From positions 62,001-126,000 of the forward strand of contig NZ_UGNX01000001.1 of the NCBI RefSeq assembly GCF_900452415.1: a DNA stretch of 64,000 bases, written 5' to 3'. Source of the DNA: Legionella cincinnatiensis (GTDB lineage: Bacteria; Pseudomonadota; Gammaproteobacteria; Legionellales; Legionellaceae). Under the pieces are notes generated by a model. It was not told the origin of the DNA. It worked only from the letters and a program-made list of their open reading frames with translations, and made no database searches. The translations under genes were made by a program, and so were the position numbers. Positions 56,295-64,000 of the stretch are shown piece by piece (within the stretch, counting starts at the first letter, position 1; every line of letters starts with the position of its first letter).

Positions 56295-57230
56295 CTAGGG
56301 AGCATAGGAGGATAGCTTGGGATGAAAATCTTTTTGCAAGAGCTCGGGAGTAATATATTGGCTCATAGAATACTTACTTACTTCGCCTTCTTCATTTTTT
56401 GCTATTTCTTCCATTTTTCTAACCGTATTATAATAATGGGAATCAACTGAACCCGTGCCCTGGATGGTATGAAGAAGATTCGGTACATTTAATTCATGAG
56501 TCATTGGGTCATTATTCGTGGTATTAAAATAATAGAGATTTAATATCACATTTGCAGGTATTAAATTGGGATAGCCGCTGTAAAAACGGTTTAAAGGCAC
56601 TAAGACTTGCTTGAGTAGATCATCATATACGTTAAAATGAATCTTTGCTTGGGGGTGGCAGAGAGCAATACGATGCATTTGCGGGTATATGATGTTTATT
56701 TTATCTTCGGAAAAAGTAAAATCGGCATGATTTCCTTGCAAAAGCTCATCTACAACTTCCTCTGATACACGATTTTCTAATAAATTTAATTTTTTTGCGC
56801 GTGCCACCTCGTTGATGCAATTAATAGTAAAACCAGGCTTACGATTTGCTGTGATGTCTGCTAATAGGAGAGGATCAAACCATGCTCCCAATGATTTTGC
56901 TAATGCTTTTGCCACAGGAAATGCTAAGTTATTTTGATTGTAAATGCTATTAAGACAATCTAGCCTGATACTTTGCCTATTTGAACTACTTGTTACATAA
57001 TCAACCGTATATCCGTTGTTTTCTTTTTGATGACTGAGATACTCAATCACGGGTTTATGCATTGTCCCAATTTCGCCAGGCTCCATGTGTTGCAATCCAA
57101 AACAACCATCATGATCAATTGCATTAACACGAACAAGTTCGCCAAAATTTTTTGTCATTGTCTTAAAGGAGCGCGTAAAAAATGAATTTCTAGGGAGAAC
57201 GCTTCCTAATTTGTTGAGATATCTGAACAT
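56295..57230 (-). CDS. Unknown 311-residue protein with mitochondrial-presequence-like N-terminus
   Basis: Not recognised. The first 30 residues (MFRYLNKLGSVLPRNSFFTR, then SFKTMTKNFG) have six Arg/Lys and no acidic residue before Glu31, with Ser and Thr between, similar to the starts of the 16890 and 17545 genes and unlike a Sec signal. The body is soluble and mixed, with several histidines and a conserved-looking LARVNAIDHDGCFGLQHMEP style region near residue 35-52 (LVRVNAIDHDGCFG). The C-terminus is acidic and polar (KNEEGEVSKYSMSQYITPEL). Effector status is inferred from the N-terminus only. Confidence 0.6.
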   Translation of the reverse strand: MFRYLNKLGSVLPRNSFFTRSFKTMTKNFGELVRVNAIDHDGCFGLQHMEPGEIGTMHKPVIEYLSHQKENNGYTVDYVTSSSNRQSIRLDCLNSIYNQNNLAFPVAKALAKSLGAWFDPLLLADITANRKPGFTINCINEVARAKKLNLLENRVSEEVVDELLQGNHADFTFSEDKINIIYPQMHRIALCHPQAKIHFNVYDDLLKQVLVPLNRFYSGYPNLIPANVILNLYYFNTTNNDPMTHELNVPNLLHTIQGTGSVDSHYYNTVRKMEEIAKNEEGEVSKYSMSQYITPELLQKDFHPKLSSYAP

Positions 57231-57346
57231 GTCTTAAAAGTTTAAATGCATCATTCTTTAATACTACAGCAACCCGATAATGCAATATACACTTTGAGTT
57301 TAAAAAGGGTGAAGAAGAGGTTTAATCGGGGTTGGGATGTTTTGGA

Positions 57347-58738
57347 CTATGATTTGTACTGGAGCATACAACTATGATTGCTGATATTTTGCGAATAAAC
57401 CTGTTTTTTACTCTGCCTGCAACCGTCATTTTCAGATTTTGATAATAATTTAAAAAAAGTATGGGGGGAGGATAACGATGTTTGTGGAATGATTTCATTA
57501 TTTTTTAGAATGGCTCTATGACGACTCGTTTTATGATGATTTGATTTTGATAAGCACACTCCATTAAATAAATGCTCGTTTCCAACAAAAGTAGTGATTT
57601 TTTTATAATGTAAAAGAGGATCTTTTTCATTAAAAGAATATTTATGTTCATGAGAGGTGCCAATAAACTGATTGTTCTTTACAAGAATATAAACTGGAGA
57701 AAAAGTCATCGTTAAAGGGCCTCTTTCCTGGGTATGAATATTAGGAGAAACGACTTGATGAATTTGATAGGCAAGAGTAGCTGTTGTAAATGGGTTGTCT
57801 TCAGGTAAAGCGCTTTGAGGATAAACGGAGAGTGATCGTGACAAATCTTGTTTTCCCGTACTTTTTTCGTAGAACATGGCATTGTTTAGCTTGGCGCTAT
57901 TTAATGAGATACTATGGCAAGTGAACATATTGAGATGCCCAATACAGAGATATTTATTTAATAATTTGCCTAGTTCCCGGCCAGCGGTTTCAAGTGTCCA
58001 ATCTAAGAATTCTTTCTTTTTATTAATATTGTTATGACCAAAAATCACCAGCGTTATTGTTTGATTTTCATTGTGATGGTGATTTAAAACCTGCTCCAAA
58101 GCATTTTTTTTAGTGACAATGCAGCATTGATTAGGATGCTTTTGAATATATAAAGAGATGCTTTCAATACCTTCTTTTGAGGTTAAGTCTTTATTGGTAA
58201 TATAAATTACCTGGGATGCATTTTGTGGTTCTACAGTATTAGGATAAGCAAGAGGATGGTTTTGACACAGCAAATTGAAAAATTCCTGAGTGTTGTTGCC
58301 ACCAATGACTGCGTGGTATACCGAGGCTTTTTTACTCAGTAAAAATGGTTTTCTCTCATAAATAGTTCTTATTATTTCTTTTTTATGGGTATCATTTAAT
58401 CCATCCCATAATTTATTAATAAAAACAGTATGCCTCTTTTTTTTGATTTGGACGTCACTAAAGAGTACTTGATTGACAATATTCATTATAATTTGGAAGC
58501 AAAATGCTGAGTTTTTCTTCTTAATTTCTTCATGAATATGGAGTCCATCGATGGTTTTATTTGCTTTAAATCGTATTTCCGGCTTTAACTCTTTCTCCTC
58601 TTCCTCGTTCTTTCTATAGGGAACTGGGGTGCAAATGTATAAACGAAACCCATCTTTTTTTGCGGTAGCCGCATTAATTAATTGGGTTTCTCCACCTCTT
58701 TGCTGAATATTATTGAGATCCATATCTGGAAAGAGCAT
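57347..58738 (-). CDS. Large paralog pair member A, possible caspase/C80-like domain
   Basis: 463 residues, no recognised family by name. It is paralogous to the next gene over its whole length (INAATAKKDGFRLYICTPVP, FINKLWDGLNDTHKKEIIRT, LPEDNPF, DPLLHYKKIT). A central block, TITLVIFGHNN (His235), then ELGKLL, then IGHLNMFTCHS (Cys274), has a His after a hydrophobic strand and a Cys after a second strand 39 residues later, the dyad pattern of clan CD (caspase, gingipain, C80) peptidases. The C-terminal 70 residues are poorly conserved and basic. No signal peptide. Candidate secreted cysteine protease or effector; inference. Confidence 0.6.
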   Translation of the reverse strand: MLFPDMDLNNIQQRGGETQLINAATAKKDGFRLYICTPVPYRKNEEEEKELKPEIRFKANKTIDGLHIHEEIKKKNSAFCFQIIMNIVNQVLFSDVQIKKKRHTVFINKLWDGLNDTHKKEIIRTIYERKPFLLSKKASVYHAVIGGNNTQEFFNLLCQNHPLAYPNTVEPQNASQVIYITNKDLTSKEGIESISLYIQKHPNQCCIVTKKNALEQVLNHHHNENQTITLVIFGHNNINKKKEFLDWTLETAGRELGKLLNKYLCIGHLNMFTCHSISLNSAKLNNAMFYEKSTGKQDLSRSLSVYPQSALPEDNPFTTATLAYQIHQVVSPNIHTQERGPLTMTFSPVYILVKNNQFIGTSHEHKYSFNEKDPLLHYKKITTFVGNEHLFNGVCLSKSNHHKTSRHRAILKNNEIIPQTSLSSPHTFFKLLSKSENDGCRQSKKQVYSQNISNHSCMLQYKS

Positions 58739-58782
58739 TTGTTTTAACCTATATGAATGAGGAGTATTAAAGTTTAAGAAGT

Positions 58783-58846
58783 AAGTCGAAGCTCGGCAAA
58801 AATAAACGACCTTAAACTCGTTAGACCTCCATGCGAGCTCCGACTT
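58783..58846 (-). terminator. Long-armed hairpin between paralogs
   Basis: AAGTCGAAGCTCG (58783-58795) and CGAGCTCCGACTT (58834-58846) are 13-base inverted repeats with one mismatch around a 38-base loop. It follows the stop of paralog B at 58860 and may terminate it, or serve as a leader structure of paralog A. Confidence 0.5.
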
Positions 58847-58859
58847 ATTTTCGTTTTTT

Positions 58860-60230
58860 CTAAGACCTATGATTTATGATATGTTCGCTCACAGGATCAG
58901 GTATGGATTCTTTTATTGATTGTTTAAAAAAACCATATACTAAAAGTAGCCCATGTTCTTGGGTTTTCATGTGATGGTCTTTTTCACCTAATGTCACTTT
59001 ATAGTGGCTCTTTTTTTGCTCGTTTGCTTTAGAGAGACATATTCCTTGGAATAATTTGGGATCACCAATAAATACAGTGATTCTTTTATAATGCAGAAGA
59101 GGGTCTTCCTCATCAGAAAAGCTATGGGGGTAATAGGGTACTCCTTGGGAGGAGCCGATAAATCGTGATTCATTATTATGAATGTAACGAGGGGAAGCAG
59201 AAATAACGAGCGGGCCGCGCTCTTTTTCGTGTATTGCAGGAAAAACAATCTGGCAAATTTGATGAGCAATAGTACTCATTTCAAAAGGGTTGTTTTCAGG
59301 AAGCGAGCATTTAGGATAAATCGATAAGGAGCGTGATAAATCCTGACTGCCTGTACTTTTTTCAAAGCATATAGCATCGTGAAGCTTGGTCACATCTAAT
59401 GAGCCACTGTAACACGTAAATAGGTTTAAATGCCCAATGCATGGATGGGCCTTAGCAATTTTGCCAAGCTCATCACCAACAGTTTCAAGTGTCCAATCCA
59501 GACATTTTTTCTTTTTATTAAAATTATTATCTGCAAAGACAGCTAAGGTAATGGTTTGATCACGGCCTTTATGGAGTTTGAGAACATTTTCTAAAGCGGA
59601 TTTATTATGGACGATACAGCATTCGTGCGGATGTTTTTTACTATACAATGCGACGCTTTCTCTGCCATGTCTTAATAAGTACACCTTAGCATCAATAAAA
59701 ATAATGCGTGATGCTTGTTCAGGAGGTACTGTAGACGGAGTTGAAATAGGATGATTATGACAAACAATATTAAAAAACTCTTTTGCGTTATTACCTTCTA
59801 TGATGGTGTTATAGACACTTTCTCTACTTGATAGTAAAAGAGGTTTTTTCTCATAAATAGTCCTTATTACTTCGGTCTTATGCTCATAAGTTAATCCATT
59901 CCATAATTTATTAATGAGTACCTTATGCTTGTGTTGTGCCAGTTGGATATCTTCGAGAATGATTTTGTTGATGATATTCATGATCATTTGGAAACAAATG
60001 GGTGAGTTTTTCTCTTTGAGCGCGTACCCGATACTCTTTCCATTTAATTTTTTATTTGCCCTAAATCTTATTTCGGGTGCTAAAATTTGCGCTATTTTTC
60101 CATCTTCATGATATTGAATAGGGGAGCAAATGTATAAACGAAATCCATCTTTTTTATGGGTAGCCGAATTAATTACATTCAATGAGCCCATATGTTGTTT
60201 TTGGGGGTTATCCTGGGTCTTATCATACAT
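58860..60230 (-). CDS. Large paralog pair member B, His of the putative dyad replaced
   Basis: 456 residues from the ATG at 60230, preceded by GAGGA; a TTG two codons earlier is possible. Collinear with the 57347 gene: GFRLYICSPIQY, LINKLWNGL, EVIRTIYEKKPLLLS, QDLSRSLSIYPKCSLPENNP, DPLLHYKRITVFIG. The Cys is kept (HLNLFTCYSGSL, Cys273), but the position matching His235 of paralog A is Asp234 (AVFADNN). If the caspase-like reading is right, this copy is catalytically altered or a pseudoenzyme. Soluble, no signal peptide. Confidence 0.6.
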   Translation of the reverse strand: MYDKTQDNPQKQHMGSLNVINSATHKKDGFRLYICSPIQYHEDGKIAQILAPEIRFRANKKLNGKSIGYALKEKNSPICFQMIMNIINKIILEDIQLAQHKHKVLINKLWNGLTYEHKTEVIRTIYEKKPLLLSSRESVYNTIIEGNNAKEFFNIVCHNHPISTPSTVPPEQASRIIFIDAKVYLLRHGRESVALYSKKHPHECCIVHNKSALENVLKLHKGRDQTITLAVFADNNFNKKKKCLDWTLETVGDELGKIAKAHPCIGHLNLFTCYSGSLDVTKLHDAICFEKSTGSQDLSRSLSIYPKCSLPENNPFEMSTIAHQICQIVFPAIHEKERGPLVISASPRYIHNNESRFIGSSQGVPYYPHSFSDEEDPLLHYKRITVFIGDPKLFQGICLSKANEQKKSHYKVTLGEKDHHMKTQEHGLLLVYGFFKQSIKESIPDPVSEHIINHRS

Positions 60231-60492
60231 TCTCAATGTTCCTCTTTTTTATTTGAGCGCTAGGATAGAAAGTAAATGATTTTATTTTGTTCAAGTCAAG
60301 TAGAAATTTAATATAGTGGTTTAATATTAATTCATTGTATAAAAAGCCATCAAAAAGGGCATATTTTTTTATGGAAGTTTAAGAAGGAAAGTTTGATGAT
60401 GCACAAACTAAGCTAAGCCATACAGTCATTAATTGTGAAGGCTGATTGTTGTGCGTATCAGGTTCAATTCAGATTTTGCTGTTGGGCTGAGT

Positions 60493-61185
60493 TTAGAGTG
60501 CAAAATAAACAGATAAAATGATTCCTATTTCGTAGAGCAAACAAAGAGGCAATGCCAGCATAATTTGAGAAAAAACATCAGGTGGAGTAAGCAACATACC
60601 TATTATAAAAGCGCCTACAATCACATAAGGCCTGATGTTTTTTAAGGTAATTATGTCAATGATATTTAAGCGTACGAGCACAAAACACACTAAAGGTACT
60701 TGAAAGCAAAATCCAAAGGTCATCAGCATTCTAGTGATGAAATCCAATGCATAGCCCATATCCGGCATGTAACGTACTCCTTGGGGTAAGGAATGAGCAA
60801 AAAAATGAAACATGAATGGCAAAACTAAGTAAAAACAAAACAAAACCCCAACTAGAAAAAGAATGAGACTCAATATGAGTGCGATACGTAAAATAGTTTG
60901 TTCTTTTTTATAAAGCCCTGGGCTAATGAAACGCCAGAATTGGAATAAGGCAAAAGGAGCGCTCAGTAACATTGCGGCATCAGCAGCAAGTTTTAATGGT
61001 GTAAACACGGGCGATGTTACCTGGGTGGCAATGATGCTTTCTTTAGTCGATAGCGTATCAAGTAACGGGCTAACCAAGGCTTGAAATAAATGATTGGCCA
61101 GGAAAAAGAAAATGAAAAACAAAGCAACAAACCAAATCAAGGTTTGTAGTCCTCGACGGCGCAGCTCTAATAGATGGTTTAACAT
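60493..61185 (-). CDS. tatC: Twin-arginine translocase subunit TatC
   Basis: Polytopic receptor component of the Tat export pathway, here 230 residues with six membrane segments. Characteristic blocks are the cytoplasmic start MLNHLLELRRRGLQ, SPVFTPLKLAADAAMLLSAP, QFWRFISPGLYKKE, and FGFCFQVPLVCFVLV and GAFIIGMLLTPPDVFSQIML. tatA and tatB are not adjacent in this window. The upstream gap holds a repeat; panD is further upstream on the same strand. Confidence 0.93.
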   Translation of the reverse strand: MLNHLLELRRRGLQTLIWFVALFFIFFFLANHLFQALVSPLLDTLSTKESIIATQVTSPVFTPLKLAADAAMLLSAPFALFQFWRFISPGLYKKEQTILRIALILSLILFLVGVLFCFYLVLPFMFHFFAHSLPQGVRYMPDMGYALDFITRMLMTFGFCFQVPLVCFVLVRLNIIDIITLKNIRPYVIVGAFIIGMLLTPPDVFSQIMLALPLCLLYEIGIILSVYFAL

Positions 61186-61302
61186 GGGATATCGTTCCTA
61201 TTTATAGGTAACACGCTCCTGTACAGAAATGTATTTGCCATAATCGTCAATCTAAGAGTAGGGGGTAAAACGATACTCAATTTGCCAGTAAATCGGCGCT
61301 TC

Positions 61303-61380
61303 ATGAAAGCGGGAGACCCATTTTTATATGGGCATGGTACGAGAGCATGACTGGATTCCCGCTGTTGCGGGAATGATGGC
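61303..61380. repeat. REP-like palindromic element
   Basis: Contains the perfect 8-bp hairpin ATTCCCGC-TGTT-GCGGGAAT (61355-61374) within TGGATTCCCGCTGTTGCGGG, preceded by GAAAGCGGGAGACCCAT and ATATGGGCATGG, a second inverted pair. TGGATTCCCGC...GCGGGAATGA elements of this kind are widespread interspersed repeats in bacteria. A related half occurs at 22876 (TTCCGCTGTTGCGGAA). Confidence 0.6.
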
Positions 61381-61439
61381 ATTTGTTTTCTACTCGCTTG
61401 ACGGTTATGACCTATGCTCATTGAGACAAATTAGGAGTG

Positions 61440-61841
61440 CTAAACAGAAGTAAGTTCGGGGCTCTTCACGCCAATCTTCTCGGGTCTAATTTCTCTTAAT
61501 CGATTAAACTGATCCACAAAAACTACGGTTGGAACCAGGTTCGCACAATCCTCTTCTAATACCTGCGTAAAAGAGGCGATGATTATTAGATCCCCAGGAG
61601 TGACTAAATGTGCGGCTGCACCATTAACACAAATTTCCGTTGAGCCGGGTTTGCCAGTGATCGCATAAGTTTCAAAACGAGTTCCTGCAGTAATGTTCCA
61701 GACATTAACTGCTTCATAAGGTAAAATATTTGCTGCTTTAAGAAGTTCTGGAGAAACAGTGATACTTCCTTCATAGTCCAAATCAGCTTCTGTAACGCAA
61801 GCCCGATGGATTTTTGATTTTAACATTTTTCTATAAGCCAT
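61440..61841 (-). CDS. panD: Aspartate 1-decarboxylase
   Basis: Pyruvoyl-dependent enzyme producing beta-alanine for pantothenate and CoA. The self-cleavage site is YEGSITVSPELL, where the chain breaks before the Ser. The conserved KSKIHRACVTEADLDYEGS start is present, and the length is 133 residues from the ATG at 61841 (MAYRKM). Seven further upstream in-frame codons are not used by the family. Downstream is tatC after a 254-base gap with a repeat. Confidence 0.95.
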   Translation of the reverse strand: MAYRKMLKSKIHRACVTEADLDYEGSITVSPELLKAANILPYEAVNVWNITAGTRFETYAITGKPGSTEICVNGAAAHLVTPGDLIIIASFTQVLEEDCANLVPTVVFVDQFNRLREIRPEKIGVKSPELTSV

Positions 61842-62034
61842 AATGATTCCAGCCTTGTTCATAGTGGACGAATTTTACACCATATCTTGAAGCTTACGCT
61901 ATACAAATTTAGCAACTAAATAGAGGTAAATCTCTATTTGTGAACCTTATTTATGATTACTCAGATTTTATCAGACTACTTTTTAAGATAGAGGCGCGAT
62001 ATAATTCTTTTTTACTCTTTGGAGATGAATTAAA

Positions 62035-62805
62035 GTGAGGCATAGTCCGCGTAAGCGGTTTGGACAGAATTTTCTACAGAGCCAACATATTATTAATCGT
62101 ATTTTGCATGCGATAAATCCACAACCCCAAGATAATATGCTTGAGATCGGTCCGGGCTTAGGAGCGCTGACTCAGTCATTGCTGCGCCACCTAAATCATC
62201 TCACCGCTGTTGAAATTGATACTGATTTGCAAAAATATTTGACCGAATTATTGAGTGCACAAGGGAAATTGCATTTGATTTCTGCTGATGCATTAACACT
62301 TGATTACAATCAATTCGGCCCCAAATTACGAGTAGTGGGTAATTTACCCTATAATATTTCTACTCCATTGCTCATCCATTTATTGCAATTTACGGCTTAC
62401 ATAGAAGACATGCATTTTATGTTACAAAAAGAAGTCGTCGAGCGGATGGCAGCCCAACCAGGATGCAAGGCTTATGGACGATTAACCGTGATGTTGCAGT
62501 ACCATTGTACGGTAGAACATTTATTTGATGTTCCTCCCGAGGCCTTTGATCCCAAACCTAAGGTAGATTCTGCGGTGGTTCGTCTTGTACCCCATTGCAT
62601 TTCACCTTTTGAAGCGATTGATGTGGCGCGATTGGAGTATTTGGTGGCTCATGCGTTTGCGATGCGGCGTAAGACGCTGAATAATAACTTAAAAGGGTTA
62701 ATAACTGCAGAGCAATTACATGCTTTGGGCATTGATGGAAGTAAAAGACCAGAACAAATTTCTGTTTCGGAATATGTTCAACTAGCGAAATTTATTTCCA
62801 ATTAG
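62035..62805 (+). CDS. rsmA: 16S rRNA dimethyladenosine transferase
   Basis: KsgA/RsmA, dimethylates A1518 and A1519 of 16S rRNA and checks small-subunit maturation. 256 residues: [20 protein letters not shown] start, SAM motif [15 protein letters not shown], and catalytic [11 protein letters not shown]. The GTG at 62035 follows TTGGAG and gives the conserved start. The downstream gene begins 53 bases later and may be in the same transcript. Confidence 0.95.
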   Translation: MRHSPRKRFGQNFLQSQHIINRILHAINPQPQDNMLEIGPGLGALTQSLLRHLNHLTAVEIDTDLQKYLTELLSAQGKLHLISADALTLDYNQFGPKLRVVGNLPYNISTPLLIHLLQFTAYIEDMHFMLQKEVVERMAAQPGCKAYGRLTVMLQYHCTVEHLFDVPPEAFDPKPKVDSAVVRLVPHCISPFEAIDVARLEYLVAHAFAMRRKTLNNNLKGLITAEQLHALGIDGSKRPEQISVSEYVQLAKFISN

Positions 62806-62858
62806 TGTAAAATTAACTATTGAGGACTCATTTTTTAGGTCGGAGTTACTAAATTATT

Positions 62859-64000
62859 ATGGAGATGGCTTTGTTTCAACGTCAACGTAAAGGTTCCTTG
62901 TCCTCGCAAGGCAAATCTTTGAAAGATTTAACACGCATGGTGAATGCCAATCTTTTTTTAGCAGAAGAAAGAAGACAAACATTACTCAAAAAGATGAGGG
63001 TTTTATCGGGCTTAGAAACGTCACGATATGATAGCTTATGTACTACTCTTGTCGATAATCTTGTTCATTATTGCCAAAATCTGCCTGAGACGACACACAG
63101 CTATTATTCTCAGCCAGGTGGGTTAGTCGATCATGCTTTAAATCGTACTGAAGCAGCACTTAGCTTATTTCAAGAATTTATGTTACTCGATCAACCTGAT
63201 GCAATGTCCGAAGAACAAAAACTTTGGCAATATGCACTTTATTCCGCAGCTTTATTGCAAGGTATCGGTAAGTTATATGCGGATTATCGCATTGGGCTTT
63301 ATGATACCAATGGCCAGTTTCTAAAAGAATGGAATCCATTGCTTGAGAATTTGACAAGCACTGGGGTTTATTATTTTTATGAATTTCAAAAAGAGTCAGA
63401 GGTGGAGCTACGTCGTCGACTTAATTTATTGATGGCTAGGACATTGATGCCCGTAAGTGGTTTTAACTGGATTGCTTCTAATCCCGACGTTCTAGCAGTT
63501 TGGTTGGCTTTATTAAATGAGGACGAGCGTTCTGCAGGTACTTTAGGTGCGATATTAATTCATGCCGAAGCAATCGCAATTCAACGTTATTTACTTGAAT
63601 TTATGGGACGAACCGTTTCCGCTCAAGGTGGGGGTCGTTATCGAGCTGCTACATTTTCTGGTGGTCAGCCAGAATCGATATTGGAAAAAGAACAGGCAAT
63701 AGGAATGGAATTCATCAAATGGATGATTAAATCTTTAGATGAAGGCCGCATTATGATTAATAAAGCACCTTTATTTATGGTGCCTGGTGGTATGTTGATG
63801 TGTCCTGAAATATATCAATTATTTGTGCGGGAACATCCTGAATATAAAAATTGGCAAGCTGCTAAAAATGGATTTTTATCCTTAGCACTCCACAGTCGTG
63901 CCGCTGATGGGGGGGTAACAAGCCGATTTGAAGCCAAAGGGAAAATGGAGTCAGGTACGGTCTTTTCTAAATATGCACTTGCTTTACCTGCCTCGGTCAA
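62859..64000 (+). CDS. TraI_2-like protein with altered HD motif, 3' end cut by window
   Basis: At least 380 residues, open to the window edge. The region QPGGLVDHALNRTEAALSLF (near residue 88) followed by AALLQGIGKLYADYRIGLYD matches the N-terminal domain of TraI_2-type (plasmid/ICE helicase-related) proteins, HD-like phosphohydrolases that normally read GGLLxHSLxVA...LLHDIGK. Here the His-Asp pair is Gln-Gly (LLQGIGK), so catalysis would be lost or changed. There are hydrophobic stretches but no signal peptide. The ATG at 62859 and a second one at 62865 are both possible; GGAG lies 11-17 bases upstream. Whether a C-terminal domain follows is beyond the window. Confidence 0.7.
   Translation, partial: MEMALFQRQRKGSLSSQGKSLKDLTRMVNANLFLAEERRQTLLKKMRVLSGLETSRYDSLCTTLVDNLVHYCQNLPETTHSYYSQPGGLVDHALNRTEAALSLFQEFMLLDQPDAMSEEQKLWQYALYSAALLQGIGKLYADYRIGLYDTNGQFLKEWNPLLENLTSTGVYYFYEFQKESEVELRRRLNLLMARTLMPVSGFNWIASNPDVLAVWLALLNEDERSAGTLGAILIHAEAIAIQRYLLEFMGRTVSAQGGGRYRAATFSGGQPESILEKEQAIGMEFIKWMIKSLDEGRIMINKAPLFMVPGGMLMCPEIYQLFVREHPEYKNWQAAKNGFLSLALHSRAADGGVTSRFEAKGKMESGTVFSKYALALPASV

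Noticed and set aside
61179..61421. 80-codon open frame between tatC and panD
   Set aside because: It reads through a REP-like palindrome and has no family features.

Overview
The window looks like a chromosomal segment of a Legionella species (gammaproteobacterium, AT-rich). The evidence is three tandem copies of the Legionella major outer membrane protein family, an LbtU-type siderophore porin, a good match to the Legionella PmrA box, an ankyrin-repeat protein of effector type and several proteins with eukaryote-like signals. No rRNA, tRNA or CRISPR array was seen. All calls come from reading the sequence; no database search was run.

Layout. 1-13.5 kb is mostly core: peroxiredoxin (5' cut), rnt-pyrC, three MOMP genes, LbtU-like porin, nfeD-slipin pair, sarcosine-oxidase-like flavoenzyme, cupin/JmjC-like protein, dcd and ihfB. 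13.6-19 kb holds a membrane-anchored DOT1-like methyltransferase, an unknown translationally coupled gene pair behind a PmrA box, a cystathionine beta-synthase-like enzyme and two convergent genes whose products start with mitochondrial-presequence-like peptides. 19.2-20.8 kb is a composite mobile element: a gutted IS982-type transposase followed by six tandem 202-bp units, bounded by inverted repeats and an 8-bp target duplication. 21-30 kb is again largely housekeeping (fumC, rsmE, trxA, rho, ubiD, fre) with a secreted TIM-barrel glycosidase-like protein and a small lipoprotein. 30.6-37.4 kb is a complete single-module reducing type I polyketide synthase (KS-AT-DH-ER-KR-ACP), tail to tail with a GNAT-like gene. 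37.8-41.2 kb has an ankyrin protein and an unknown protein. 41.7-49.8 kb is a gene graveyard: a broken ORF6N-type gene, a broken IS256 element, fragments of an ABC-F ATPase, a tyrosine integrase, IS91-type transposase (its end present twice), HMG-CoA reductase and a DEDD exonuclease, with a small paralogous protein family (two intact, one dead) surviving among them. 50-60 kb mixes stress and membrane genes (hspQ, YetF-like, DUF4239-like, DUF6629-like), a divergent LysR/SnoaL pair, a third long protein with a presequence-like start, and a tandem pair of large paralogs with caspase/C80-like His and Cys motifs. 60.5-64 kb returns to core genes (tatC, panD, rsmA) and ends in a cut TraI_2-like gene.

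How it fits together. Core blocks flank accessory stretches rich in candidate host-interaction genes and dead mobile DNA, the usual mosaic of Legionella genomes. The strongest new leads are the IS982-derived MITE family with its tandem array, the cluster of proteins with mitochondrial-type N-termini, the PmrA-box gene pair and the C80-like paralogs.
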